64,000 nt of DNA from Karalla daura (GCA_029224185.1 CM055206.1:12853346-12917345); one strand, 5' to 3'; counted from the stretch's first letter, positions 34,169-46,870 are shown. Numbers and translations: made by a program. The notes: generated by a model not told the origin, from the letters alone.

Positions 34169-34984
34169 GTCCTCCACTGTACGACCTCTCCATCTGCCCG
34201 CAGAGGCTCGGCGTGAGGAGGAAGGTCAGAGCTGCGATGGAAATGAGGACAATGTAACTCCTGTTGATCACCTGTTGTGTTTATGTTGTTTTTTTTCTCC
34301 TCTATGATAAATCTTTTGTCTCTAACTGCTCTTCAGAGTGACATGAATGGCCTTTAATGGGGTGGTCGATATTGTGCGGTTTCCTGACAAGCCATGGGAG
34401 GCCCCTTGACCTTTGACCTCTGTATTGTAACCAATACAGGAGAGGTCTGACAGTTGAGGTCTCTGCGTGTCAAACGAGTTTTTAAGTAACTGAGCTGTGA
34501 CTGATGTGACCTATTTATTGATTTTATGTGTATCATTTGCAGCAGATAGCCACAACAGGTTCGTGCATTTACTTTGAAGAACTGTTGGTGGCGAGATTGA
34601 CAATTTACTTCCCGTTTCTGTGAGCCTGTTGCATATTTTTTGAGTCAAAGTCTGTGAAATTAGTTGAAAGTCCATGTATTTCAGAAGGACAGGAAACGCT
34701 CTCACAAAGTTAGTTTGTGGTGCTGCATTTTTCCAAATAAACATGATCTGCCTGGTTCCTGGTTCAGCCCTTGATATGACAAACACAATCAATGCAAACA
34801 ATGTGTGGATTGAAGTTTGTTTCTAGTCGAAGTTTTACCCAACTTTTGTGATCACCTGGTAAAGTCCAGTTTATGTTCTATAGTCCTTCAAATTCCCTTT
34901 ATAACAGAGTTTCCATGTGACCAAGAGTCAGTCTGATTACTTACCCACTTTGTAGTCCAACCCACATTGAGTGTGAGCAGGTAA

Positions 34985-35150
34985 TACAGCCTGGACAGGT
35001 CTCAGACCTTAGCAGGACACACACACACACACACTATTAACTCTCTCACTCACACCCAAGGGCAGTTTAAAGTCTCCAATTAACTTAAACATGCATGCTT
35101 TCCGACAGAGGGAGGAAAACCCAGACCCAGGGAGTCCATGCGGCTGTGGT
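34985..35150 (-). repeat. Dispersed repeat family A (antisense)
   Basis: Contains 'ctcacacccaagggcagtttaaagtctccaattaactta', 'aacatgcatgctttccgacagagggaggaaaaccc', the reverse-strand pattern of the 1038-1240 repeat. Confidence 0.6.
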
Positions 35151-37029
35151 TCTGGTTTTATTATGTCCACCTCTACCCACAATGCACCTCTCCGTCCTAT
35201 AGCTTCCTCGACGAAGCTATGTTTCATCATCTGTTTGCGTCAAATGCTTTCAGCTCTGGCTTATGGATGTAAATTTGGCCATTAAATGCATGTAATCTGT
35301 TATTACAACATCTCCCTCTTGCTCTTATAAGGAGATTTATCCTTTTTTTTTCTCCCGCTAATGGTCTGTTATCACAGGGGTCAGAGTGCTTTGTTGGCTG
35401 AATGTCCACTGTCGACATAATCCAGGGCAGGTCCTGCTGTTAAATGGATGCTTTGAAAAAAAAAAAAAAAGAAAGAAAGAAACATTAACTAGGCATTAAC
35501 TTCATGAAAAACACTAATTCTCTAATGGCAATTGATTTTTTTTTTTTTACATATGCTGGATTTTCTTTAAACCTGTAATCAGCTTTCTGCTTTATGTCTG
35601 TATGCATGCAACATATGTGTGTGCGCTGTTTCCTCAAATGACAATGGCATCTAGGTATTATTGCTGTGTTCAGGCTCAGATGTGTAACTCCAGGCCCAAT
35701 GTTGTGACTGGACCCAGCTCAGATCCTATTGCCTCTCCAATGTCATTGAGTTCAACATTTGACTAATGTTTTATTTTTAAGAGGTTTGCATACATTCGTA
35801 ACAGGCTCAAGTGGGGAAAATCAGTTAATTCTCTTTAAATTACGTTCTCATCGGGTGAGATTAATGTACAGATTATAATACAAATCAGATGCATCCTTAT
35901 GAATTTAGAGCTGGACTGTGCATGGAATCTATAGAAGAGATTTTCTCCATTGGCAGATTACGAAACAAGACACAACGCAACAAGGGAAAACATGGAAGTA
36001 CCACATATGCACGTATGCACATGTTTTCCATTGGCCCTCGCTTAAGAGCTATAAATGTGCGATAATTGTATCTCATCTAAAATCTTCAGCGGGGTGTCCC
36101 CCTCCTCGCAAGGAAATTAAAAAGCGTGCCGCGGTTTCCGCACTAAAATAGCATCGACAGAAGGCGAAACCTGCCTTTATTATTAGGGAAACGCTGGGGT
36201 GGTCCGGTCACGATGCTTTTTCTGCAGCAGTTTCCATCCTAAACCTGGAGAAGGTCCAAACAAACACGTTACAGCGCCTCCTAATTTTATTCAGCAATCA
36301 GCAAACTCACCACGGACACCTGACGAAACCTGGCACAGCCGGCGCAGTTTTTACCTGGCGCCCGCATATGGGTTTTGCTACATGTGGAAAACTCTGATGG
36401 CATTTTGGGATTCGCAATGGGCCTTGTCCCGATACAAAAACTGTCAATCGAACTGAGAATAATTCCACAAATAATCTCATTTGTTTCCTAAGTGTTTATG
36501 CCTGAAATACACTTATTTGCACTCAAAAGCTTTGATTACTTGAACACTTCTGCCTCTTGTCCAGATGATGGTATCGTATCAACTGAGAAAACACTCCTCC
36601 AATGCAGAATTTCTCACCATGTGTTCCCAGGATCTGAACCTCGTGACCCCTGTGAAAAAGCAGAGTAAGGGGCCCCTTGTCGACTCTCACAAGTTGTCAG
36701 TGGTTACACTTGCTGCTTTGCACCCAGTGGTGTCGCAGGGGTCACTGGATTCATTTATTGTCTTGTTTTTGGCCCTTCGATCGTTTCATCGTTTCATGAC
36801 AAACCACGTGAACCAAACAATGCTGGTTATGCATTAACACATCAAGATAAACAGATATCCATTTGATATATAGTCAAAGAGACATTTTTTCCTGTGGAAT
36901 AATCTTGAGGGTTCTTATTGTTCTTCCTCTACTTCAGGTAGAGGAAATGAGAAACAACAAGAAAATGTATCATTAAAATACTTTAATCTCTGTGCCCAGC
37001 AATACATTGTTTCTTTCCCCCCCAACATC
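35151..37029. other. Noncoding stretch, no gene recognised
   Basis: Poly-A/poly-T runs at 35455-35471 and 35537-35548. The block 35810-35900 is AT-rich with TAAT words. No exon recognised. Confidence 0.45.
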
Positions 37030-37205
37030 AAACCAGTGCTTGTCACCCATTCGTCATTTTACCATTCACTTCCTCACTCACACCTAAGATGTAAGTTATG
37101 GTCACAAATCCACTTTCACATGCATGTTTTTGACTGTGGGAGGAAACCAGGTTCACACAGACATGGAAACAGTATGCGTGCAAACTTCATCTGTGAGATG
37201 ACCTG
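37030..37205 (-). repeat. Dispersed repeat family A (antisense)
   Basis: Contains 'tcactcacacctaag', 'catgcatgtttttgactgtgggaggaaacca' and 'gcgtgcaaacttcat', again the reverse-strand pattern of family A. Confidence 0.6.
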
Positions 37206-39120
37206 TGTCCTCTGGTTAATTTCACTGAACTCCCAGCGCAGAGTTGGCAGCTGTAAATGAGGAGGAGTTCACCTACTTTAAAGTTAACCCCAGTATGTAT
37301 GTGTGTGTGTGTGTGTGTGTTAGAGGGAAAGAGAGAGAGTGTGTGTGTGTGTTTGGAGCAATTAAGGGAACATTTTGCCATGCTTTAAGTCCCATTAAAA
37401 CATCACATGGCAACGTTTAGCGTGTGCATCTGATAGAATTGAGTTTAATCTCATCAAATTGTGTAATCCAAGAGACGAAATCACTCTAAACACTGCGTGG
37501 CTTAACACAGATAGAGCGGGTCAGGAAGAGTTAAAGCTGCGTACACTTTTTAACCATTTACCATATTCCTCAACGGCCAGTCTGACACCAGTACAGAACC
37601 ACTATTGTCTCATTCATCCAAATGAGATTCCATGACTGTTGTTGTTGCGGATGAATTATGTATGTGTTGCTGTGTTGATATGTGATAGACGTGGTCTCTC
37701 GGGGAATGTAGGACACATGCTTATGCATAACAATGGCTTTCGGTTGTATTCTCACCAACAAAGTGGCCGTTTATCTCCCATGTTCTTTACTTCATTAAAG
37801 AAACTATATTCAGTTCATCTTGTCCATCTTTTATCATGCAACTGCTGTGGAGAAATCAGGGGTCCGTATCCCGCCTCACCAAATGGCGGTTAGTGTGTTG
37901 AGATATGCAGGCCTGTTGCCCTGTCGCCTCACTTTCACTAATTCTTTCTTGTAAGAAAAAAAAAAACAAAACAAAGTCATATGCCCGGCAGCGACATTAT
38001 GCCGCTGATAATAGCATTAGCCTATTTATGTTTAACTCTGATAGGCCGTTTAGAGCATTTCTTGATCTTTCATGCCATGTGTCTCATCCTTGCAGACAAT
38101 AACTGGCATATTGGTTTGATGTCTCTGCATTGGTCAGTCGTTGCCACACTCTCTGTGTGGAATCATGCATTGATTGACTCTGTGTGGAATCATGCATTTT
38201 CACATGTAAATCAGTCTTATATTGATTTAACTACAATTCAGTGATGAGGTGGAGTCTGAAGAGTCACAAAAACACAATTACAGTGCAAACCCTGTAACTT
38301 CATTGTGAACATGGGTGTCACTATTGGGTTTAGAAATATGCAAAGATGTACTCTTGTGTTGTATTTACAGCATTTTAGGTCATGGGAAACCCATAGCTGA
38401 ATGTCACCTCAAAATCAGCCAGGGTACCGACACAAGCTTATGTTTTAACTAAACGTAATTAAAGATATGCTCATACATTCATTTCGTGACAGTTTTTACT
38501 GTTTTTGTCTTAATAGCTGGTCATGGATGTAGTTGAACATTAATATTATTACGCTCTATAGCACTATATGACCATTATGAGTTATGGGGGCAAGAATAAA
38601 ATAACAATAAATAAATAAAACTGTCATGAAAACTATAATTGTGTAGCAGCTGCAGTCATATTAGTAAGTATTCAGATTCATTTCTTGATAAAAAGTGTAA
38701 ACAACACAGGCAAAATTGAAAACTGACTAGTAAAAGAAGAGATACCATACCCAAATGACTTAAGTAAAAGTAAGACAATGCTCTCATGTTGAGTATTGAA
38801 AAAAAAGTCTGCACCCTTTTTAGTAAGATGCAGTTTTCCTTTCAGATTGTTCACCCAAAAACAACAATAATTCATTTAATGTTATAAATATGATAAACAG
38901 CCCAGTGACGTCACTCTTGTTATTCCACTTGGAGTTGCGGTCGACTTTTATTTTGAAGGTTCCTGTGTGAATAGCGCGATGTCGTTGAGTGAAGTGGAGA
39001 TTAAAGTACAGACAGACGAGTAAAATGTAAGAGTAACAGATAGGAAACGTGGAGTTAGTTCACAGTTACGTATTATTTAACAGAATAACGTATTTCAGTA
39101 TATTTCAAAACTGAGCAGTA
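37206..39120. other. Noncoding stretch, no gene recognised
   Basis: A (TG)n tract lies at 37297-37320. A direct duplication of 'ctctgtgtggaatcatgcatt' occurs at 38150 and 38178. The rest is AT-rich unique DNA. Confidence 0.45.
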
Positions 39121-39127
39121 GTAGCAG

Positions 39128-39430
39128 AAGTAATGGCGATCGCCCTGGGCCCTCCGGGAATGGTGTGGGGGGGGTCCGGGTCTCCCCTCCGCCGGTGGGG
39201 AAGTCCTGGAGCCCCGGAGAGACACGCAGCCCGGTGTACCCGTCCCGGACGAGTCTTCCGAGGCTCCCTTTCTGATTGTCTAACATCGTCAAACTCGATG
39301 AGGGGATTAATGAAGCGCGTCTGCCGGACCCATATGTCCCCTTTAGTGCCGCTTGTACTTAATTAAAAGCGCATGGAGCCTGCGGGGCCCCCGGTGCTGC
39401 TGCTGCTGCTGCTGCTGCTAGAGGAGCCTC
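39128..39430. promoter_or_regulatory. Isolated GC/CpG-rich block, candidate regulatory element
   Basis: A 300 bp CpG-rich island sits in strongly AT-rich DNA, about 3 kb beyond the 3' end of otx2. It includes GGGATTAATGAAG (OTX-type GGATTA at 39304), TTAATTAAAAG (39359) and a (CTG)8 run (39398-39418). It may be an enhancer or a promoter of an unknown transcript; open frames in it resemble no known protein. Confidence 0.35.
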
Positions 39431-41440
39431 TGACTTCCTGCTGCCTGAGACTCATCCACTCATATCTATTACTGAACCTGCAGAAACTCTGGATAAGACT
39501 GGTTTATAACAGGAAAAAGCTATGAAAAATGTGTGGGTGTTAGACTTTTTCATGACATCTCATTACAGTATATAAAACCGCCAAACTTCACCATTTTCCC
39601 CATAAATGAGATCCAATCATGTCAAATATACATTATATTTGAATTTTCTGTTATTTTTCCCTCCTCCACTCCACATCAGTTTCTTTTGTAGCTATCTTCA
39701 TTCATTCAGATGTTTTGAGTTAGTTTGACTCTAGTCTATGTACTATATTCTGTATAGTTTATGCTATAATCAGATGAAAAATCTTTGATTTTTGCCAATA
39801 CTGTGGTTGAAGTATGCACCAGATCCAAATTGTTTATCAGGATTGCAAATTAAAACCATATTACTATCTGATGTTTTCCGTATATGATCCAATGAAATAT
39901 TAATTTAGATTTATTAATCTTGTACTTCCTCCCTCAGGTGCAATAAACTGTGCACAAGTGTAGTACCTTGTCCCTCACATATGAAAGTTGCTCAAACAGT
40001 AACAAAAGCTCATATAAAGGCTACAACATATCACAGCCCTTGATACACCTCTTATATATTTGTGTCTTGCGACCCAAGCCTTCACAGTTTTCTGAATGTA
40101 TTTTTTAAAGCTTTCTATGGTGTTTTTCTGTCTTATTGAGGACACTGATTTGTTGTGCTCTCCTTATTCAGATTTGCTCATTTATGGACACCCGAAACAC
40201 AGCACAAGAATTCAGCTTGTGCACAAATGGCAAACGATTGTGATAGTGACTTGAGTGTCGATAATAAAGAGTCAACAGGCCAAGCTCAGACTGTATAGCT
40301 CAGTCTGCAGTGTGTGTGCGTGCGTCCCCTCTTCCCTGTGTGATCGCGTGTGTCAGTCGGTGCTAATTGGAGGTCAGATGGACAACAAAGCAGATGAGCG
40401 GCAGCAGAAAGTCAGGGCAGAGTTGTGAGCAGCCTCTCTGACGTCTCCTGTCACATCCTAATTAGAGAGATCTCTGGGGCCGGGCTGCTCTTTAATCCGG
40501 CCTCTGTCACACTCCCTGCGCCTCTCGGAAACACATTTCTGCATCCGCCGATGCCGATCGGGATCATTGTTTGTCTTGCCATGGATCCTTGAGAAGACAC
40601 TGGAGGAGCTGGAGGAGCTGGAGAGAGACTTTATTACCAATCGCTGATCCAATATTACTGTGACTGCTGTTGAGTCTGGTAAAGTTTTTAGCACTGATGT
40701 TTGGTCCTGAATCCAATTTATATGTTTTTACTGTGTAAAAATGCATTTCACTGTCAATAAGTTCCATGATTATGTTCACAAATGTGATTATCAATAATCT
40801 GTATATCCATTAAATTAAATAAGTTTGTTTGAACTCTCCTCTTAGTTTAAAATCTACAATCATACACAGGTAATGCTACACAATTGAATATTTTGTGAAC
40901 ATATTGAACTCATATTTAGTATTTATGGCCTGTAGGCCTCAATGACCTCAGATTATTAGTTCCTTCCTTGTCTTTATGAACACATTATTTAGATGTTATT
41001 TTGACTATTAGAAATCCTCATGTCGAACATCCTGTGTTATTTACTACTTCATTTTGCCACTGTTAAGAAAATATAAATAGTATATGTTTTCCCAGTGGGT
41101 GCCAAACACTAAAATGTGGTAAATAAAACATGCAACATGTTTCATCTAAATAGCCTTTAGTCAAAATAGTGCCAATATAACGTTTTTTCTACATAAAGAT
41201 CAAATGAAAGATCAAATAAAACTTCAAAAATTTCCTACCCACAAAGATGGAATAGATGAAAAGATAAAATGCAACATAAGGTAAAATATATATATATGAT
41301 TGTTATTTTTGACCAGGTGTACCAAGGCAAATAAAGTGAGGTGAAGACAACCAGAGGGATAAATATGGTTGAGTCTAGATGTAGCCTCTCCTTCGTCTCC
41401 TGGTTTCTTATATAATAACCTTCCTTCCACCCAGCAGAGC
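39431..41440. other. Noncoding stretch, no gene recognised
   Basis: AT-rich unique sequence. The block 40290-40540 is more GC-rich with repeat-free sequence ('cctaattagagagatctctgg') and could be regulatory. No exon recognised. Confidence 0.45.
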
Positions 41441-41580
41441 TCGTTTCACATCTTTCCGTCCGTGTGAACCGGCCAGAGAGCAGCCGTCAATAAAAATGTT
41501 GGATTATCCTCTTTATGAGACGGGATTAACATAGCTCTCCCATAATTCACATTCCTCCCAGCCCGGAGCAGAAAGCACGG
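41440..41580. promoter_or_regulatory. Candidate element with two OTX-type sites
   Basis: Two same-strand GGATTA words (41501-41506 and 41523-41528) lie 22 bp apart, about two helical turns, in a repeat-free block about 0.9 kb past the otx2 stop. The word is the established target of K50 paired-type homeodomains such as Otx. Autoregulation is inference. Confidence 0.35.
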
Positions 41581-41763
41581 ACCCTGGTCCATGCTGGTGT
41601 CGGGGGGAAAGAAAAGACGAGGAAAGGGGATATTTAAGTAAAGGGTGTAAAGCCCAAATTAAAATGTGGGGAATATGTGTGTATGTGTGTGTGTGTGTGT
41701 GCAGGAAGAGGTGACGGACACATGCACACATGCAGCCACAGTGTTGGGTCAGGTCAAGTGGTC

Positions 41764-41769
41764 TTTATT
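41764..41769 (-). terminator. Candidate poly(A) signal of otx2
   Basis: AATAAA on the minus strand, 720 bp past the stop. Another AATAAA is at 41930-41935 in an A/T run; I cannot tell which is used. Confidence 0.4.
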
Positions 41770-42101
41770 GTTATTCACTGTGTTTGTGGCCTTTCTCAGC
41801 TCCGTTGAACCCTTGGTTCATCCAAGCTAAAAACGTATCCTTTCGAATAATTTACCGTGGAAATAAATCTATCAAATTCACAGCCAGGAAAAGTCGCATA
41901 CAGGTAGTACAAAGAATCACAGTTTTTTTTTTATTTAAAAAAAAAAGAAATCTAACACAGGGAAGGGAAGATAATTCAAAAAACACATAAGGGACATTTA
42001 TGAGCACACACACACACGCACGGACTGATTGTCTCTAGTCTTAAACATATTTCTCATAAATTAATAGTGCATCCAGGTTCATATCAGAGCTGCTCTTTCT
42101 G

Positions 42102-42132
<31 letters not shown>

Positions 42133-42141
42133 TGCACAAGG

Positions 42142-42153
42142 CTTTGATCAAAG
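42142..42153. promoter_or_regulatory. Palindromic TCF/LEF-type word in otx2 3' region
   Basis: CTTTGATCAAAG is a TCF/LEF consensus on both strands. A second, TTGATCAAAG, is at 42321-42330. Both lie in the presumed otx2 3' UTR. Chance occurrence is possible. Confidence 0.3.
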
Positions 42154-42488
42154 GGGCCCTTCAGCGTGCCAACAAAATAAAAAAAGACAAGAGAGGGGAG
42201 TCTTTAAGGAGCTTAGAGGAAAACCTGACCTATTCCTCAAACTCAACCAAGTTAGGCTTGGATCTTTCTCTCTTTTGATCCTTTTTTTCTCCATTTGGTC
42301 ATCACATTTGTTCCGTGTCCTTGATCAAAGTTGGGTAAAAGGGGGAAGAATCAGTCTGAATGTTCAATAAATTAACCCAACAAGGGAGACAGTCCTGATC
42401 TGCTCTGCCCGAGGTAGAAGTTGGGGCCTGGGAGGGGACAGTGTTTTTTTTCTTTTTCTTTTTTTTCGTCCCTCTGTAATCTGTCCTC

Positions 42489-44300
42489 TCACAACACCTG
42501 AAACTTCCACGCCGCCTGGTCTTTGTAATCCAAACAGTCCGTGTTGAAATTGAGCTTCCAGGAGGAGGCTGTCTGCTCCTTATAGTCCAGGCAGTCCGCT
42601 CCGCTGAAGCCCAGCCCCGCTGCGGCTCCGTACGCCGACGAGGAGAGCGAGGAGGCCGGGCCCAGGTGTCCCGACACCCCCGTGCTGCCCATGGGGCTCA
42701 TGGCGGGGCCGGAGAGCTGGTGGTGGGACAGGTAGGAGCCGCAGTCCATCCCAGGGAAGTAGGAGGAAGAGCCGGTGTAGGACTGGTTGTAGCCCGAGGC
42801 CTGGCTGTAGGTCATGGGGTACGACCTCTGCATGCAGGAGGAGGCGGAGGAGGTGGAGGACAGAGGGTCGGACAGGGGGGAGATGGAGGCTGGGCTCCAG
42901 ATGGACACCGGGGCCGTGCTGCTGCTCACCACCGGGAGGGAGGTGGTGCAGGGCGGCGTGAACTGTCCGCTGGCCACGCTGGTCTCCGAGCCGGCCTCTC
43001 TGACCGGGGAGCCCTTCTTCTTGACCGGCCTGCTCACAGGCTTGGTCTGAGAGCCCGTCTGTGTCTGCTGGGCCTGCTGCCTGTGCTTGGCCCGCCTGTT
43101 CTTGAACCAGACCTGTGAGAAATAAAAGGAGGGGGGGGTATAGATTTATTTCAACTGTAAAAAGAGGAGGAAAATCTTTATTTTTCTTCCGGGGTTATTC
43201 CACACACTCAGCATGATACAAGTGAATATATTTGATAAAACAGGCCTTCTTAGGTGATCCCACAGACAAAGGACTGGTTAAAAATACAATTATAGAACTG
43301 AATAGAATAGAATCAGTGTGAATAATATTCAAGATGCAAATTTGCATTGGTCTCTAAAAAATAATAGTTGAGAAAAACGCAACAAAATTGGATGCAAGCC
43401 TCAGGCAACATCTGCTTGCAAAAATAGAAATAAACACTACATACTCTAAAAAATCTCAAACTTTAAAGAGCACATCCTTCAATAACATAAAAAGATGCTA
43501 TTTTTTCACTCCATGTTCTCTTTGAAAGAAGCAGTATTTAGGACAGTTATGGCACCTGAGTATTGGACGCTTGTGTTATTTTCACACGTCCTTAATGCAG
43601 CATATATTTCCTGCTTTATTATGACTTAATCCTACGTTTTTTTATACACATTTAATTTAGAGCGTTTTTTTTATATCGCAGTTGCAGGAGACATTAAAAG
43701 TGACTATGCCCTGAAGGGTTTCTCCAAATAAATCCTCTGTGCGGTTCCGGGAAGGGGGGCTCACCTGTACTCTGGACTCGGGCAGGTTGATTTTCAGAGC
43801 CACCTCCTCCCGCATGAAGATGTCCGGGTACCGGGTTTTCCCGAACAGATTCTCCAGCACGTCGAGCTGGGCCCGGGTGAAGGTGGTCCTCTCCCTCCTC
43901 TGCTTGCGAGGAGTCGCTGGAGAGAACAAGGAAATTGGGGAAACGGCGTTAATTTAAACGGGAAATAAAATAAAGCGTTTCACCTGGCAAATACAAATCT
44001 CATACAAACACAAATGGAGGGAAATTCCTATTTAACTTATCCCAAGTGCTCATGGCAAGGAGAGAAGGGACTATCCAGTCATTTTTCCCTATATTTTAAC
44101 ATTTTCAAGTACAATTTGAAGCGCTGAAAGTTTGTCCAGTCCTAAAATATTAGGACTCTGATATCAAATCAGAGGTAATGCATGGCATTTTTTTTCATCT
44201 TACCTTGGTATCCCACAGAGGGATGCAGCAGGTCCACTCCTGAGGTAGAAAGGCTCAGTCCGTTCACCGTGTACGGCGGCTGCTTCAGATAGGACATCAT
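42489..44300 (-). CDS. otx2: Orthodenticle-type homeobox protein Otx2, 3 coding exons, complete
   Basis: Otx2 is a nuclear transcription factor that patterns the forebrain, midbrain, eye and inner ear and binds GGATTA-type sites. Coding exons on the minus strand are 44300-44204, 43916-43765 and 43112-42489. All borders are GT/AG, and the middle exon has the family-typical 152 bp. They encode 290 aa (human OTX2 is 289). Residues 1-32 start with MMSYLKQPPYTVNGLSL. The homeodomain is residues 38-97, with K50 at residue 87 and N51 at 88. Later come the SIWSPASISPLSDPLS motif and the paired C-terminal OTX tail, DCLDYK...WKLNF and DCLDYKDQ..WKFQVL. Three homeodomain residues differ from the vertebrate OTX consensus as I recall it: N at 18, G at 21 and H at 56. 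This suggests a divergent ohnologue (otx2a type). Otx1 and Crx are excluded by the lack of a His-rich region and by the WKFQVL end. Confidence 0.95.
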
Positions 44301-44406
44301 GCTGGTGCCGGATGAGGAGGAGGCAAAAAAGGACGAAAAATTGGCGCAGAAAAACAGTTTTTCTTCTCTTTTTAATCCTCTTTCGGCTCCGTTGTTCGGT
44401 GTCTGG
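44301..44406 (-). other. Probable 5' UTR part of the first otx2 coding exon
   Basis: On the minus strand a good acceptor (tttatttcccctcag) ends at 44407, 106 bp before the ATG. Vertebrate otx2 genes begin with noncoding exons, so the true promoter may lie further upstream (right). Confidence 0.5.
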
Positions 44407-45240
44407 CTGAGGGGAAATAAAGCCTGAATCGTGGCAGAGAAAGGTAGAGATAGGCGTCAGGGCCGGTTGCTTCTCCGTTGGGTATTTTTTACGCGCAGCC
44501 TTTTACGCACCGCGGCGCATTGAACGGGAGTGTGCGTCCTGAGGCTGGAGGGGCTCTTAAAAGAGAGAGGAGACCCCCAGCTGTCCCTGCGGCACTGAGG
44601 ATGCTCTGTCTGACACACACATAACTCCTCCTCCTCCTCCTCCTCCACCTTCTCCTCCCCCTAACACACTCCTCTCCGCTCCTCTCCTCTTCACCAAAAC
44701 AAAACATTGTCGTTAAAATGCGCACACTGGCTGGGCCCCAGCCGGGGCCCTGCATTAGCATATACCCACAGGTTAGGCGAAACTAAATAGACAGCTGATT
44801 GGGGGGCCATTTGCAGAGACAAAGCCCACTGTTGACCGATAAGTAATGCTGATAACAAAAGACTCGGGGGAACTAACAAAGAAGCCAATACAGCAAACTG
44901 CGCGCTCATTCCCATTTCTATATCTGCGGCCCATTGTTAGTTTCCACTGCGGGCCCTGCCGCATTCACATGTAACGATATTTAAATGCCAGGGAACAACT
45001 TTAGCAAGTGATTAGAAGCACGGAGGTGAATTCCGACATTTTAGCGGACAGGGTTCCCCCTCCTCTGCTAATGACTGGCCTCTCTGGGTAATTAGATTTG
45101 GAAGGTGAGACTGTGCTGGAAGGTGTTGATTAGAGAGGAGCACTTCACCTCCATCTAAACAAACAAGGAGATGGGCCACAACTACTCTGGTGTCCAGGTG
45201 TTGGCCCCACGACCAACCACATGATTCAGGTGGGGAAATA
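44407..45240 (-). promoter_or_regulatory. otx2 upstream region, likely regulatory
   Basis: Largely repeat-free apart from a CTC run at 44629-44650. It has a SOX-type CCATTGTT (44931), TAATTAGATTT (45090), 'ttgattagag' (45127) and CpG-rich sequence near 44490-44530. It may contain noncoding first exons; no transcription start can be fixed. Confidence 0.45.
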
Positions 45241-46863
45241 GTTGATTACAGCCTCCATTTTTTTATTCCCACCCCCTCAAATAAAATAATAAACATAGAA
45301 TTAATGATTGGGATCATAATGTATATATACGGTTGATGTTAGAATAGAATAGAATAGAATAGAATAAGATAGATGAGAATTGAATATAGCATTTCAATAT
45401 TGTGTATGTATGCAGTATATGATATATTATGTGTGTGTACGTGTGTGTGCACGCATCTCTATATTATATCAGTACATAGATACTAATATATAGGTTCACT
45501 CATTGTGAGAAATTTGCATGTTAACCTACAGTATATATTTATATCACACTACAGATTCTTAATTATTCAGCTTCATAACAAGTATAACAAGTGCCATTTC
45601 GTAGCATTCTTATCTCGATATACTTTAAGAAACCTGGTTTGCACCGAACTCTTTATTAAACATTAATAATGCTGTTGTGAAAATATGTGATGATAAGAGA
45701 TAGAGAAAATACAGTACATACTTAGCAGCTATAAAAAAAAAACATGAGACGTCAGTAAAGCAGCTTTAACCGTATTCTGTGGTATTTTCAGAGGGTGTGA
45801 GGCCTTTGTTAGGGCCTAATAGGAGACATGGTCTCCAGTGCACAGACACAAAGTGTTTAATAGGCCTTATTATATATATTTTTAGTGCCGGCTAATTAGT
45901 CTGCGCAACATATGCTGCAGTCTGAGGGCCTCTCCTAACGTTTGCTCTGACACCTACCTGTAGAGTAAGGTTCCCAGCATCAGCACCCCGGGGTGCTCCT
46001 CCTCTCCTCCTCTATCCTCATCCAGCCAATAACGGACACTCCTCAACTCAATCTGTCACTTTTTTTTTGTTCCACATCCGTTCAATAATAAATACCCTGC
46101 CTGGCTGCCTGGGCCATTAATTATTATTGGCCGCAGTTTTTTTCTCTCTCTCTCTCTCGTCCCTCTCCTCCTCCTCTTCTTCATCTTCCTCTTCTGTAAG
46201 AAATTAACGAGATAATCCGGACGGCACGCGTTGGCCTGATTACAGGACGCCAGCCTCGACTCCGCATTCAGGCCTCCTTCATTTTCTGCGTCAGGAAAAT
46301 AAAACAAAGCCTGGCATTGTGTTTATCAGACCAGCTGACTGCCAGACAACCGCCCCCCCAGCCCTAACCAACCCCAATCTAACACCCCCCCCCATACACA
46401 CACACACACACGCACACACACACACACACGCACATACACCATCTCGACCCAAAACCCCAGCAATATGCAACTCACTTTCCACCCCACATACTTAAGTGCG
46501 CCTCATCAGAGAGCTTCCGTTTATTTTTTGCTTTATCTATTTAATACACCAACCCAACCTCACACTTTGATGCGTTGACCAGTTAATTAATAAAATGACC
46601 GGTTTTCAACCATTTTTCTTGCATGGGGCGGAGAAAAAATTACCTCAGAGCTGGTCACAGCCGTAACACATTTATATCTCATATATCTTTTGGGAGTTGA
46701 GTAAATTGTAAAATTGAATGTGTGTATTAGGAAAAAGGTGAGTAAAATACAAATGATAATTTATCCATGGCAATTATCATTGTCTAAGTCACAGATGACA
46801 TGTAAACGTGCGATGTATGATATTTGTTCTAATTATATGACCTAATTTCAGGAAAATACTGGA

Positions 46864-46870
<7 letters not shown>

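Noticed and set aside
39133..39366. 77-codon frame starting MAIALGPPG
   Set aside because: GC-rich block with no similarity to a known protein and no splice or promoter support; kept only as part of a regulatory candidate.
42666..43118. 150-codon plus-strand frame
   Set aside because: It is antisense to otx2 exon 3; its composition simply mirrors that exon.
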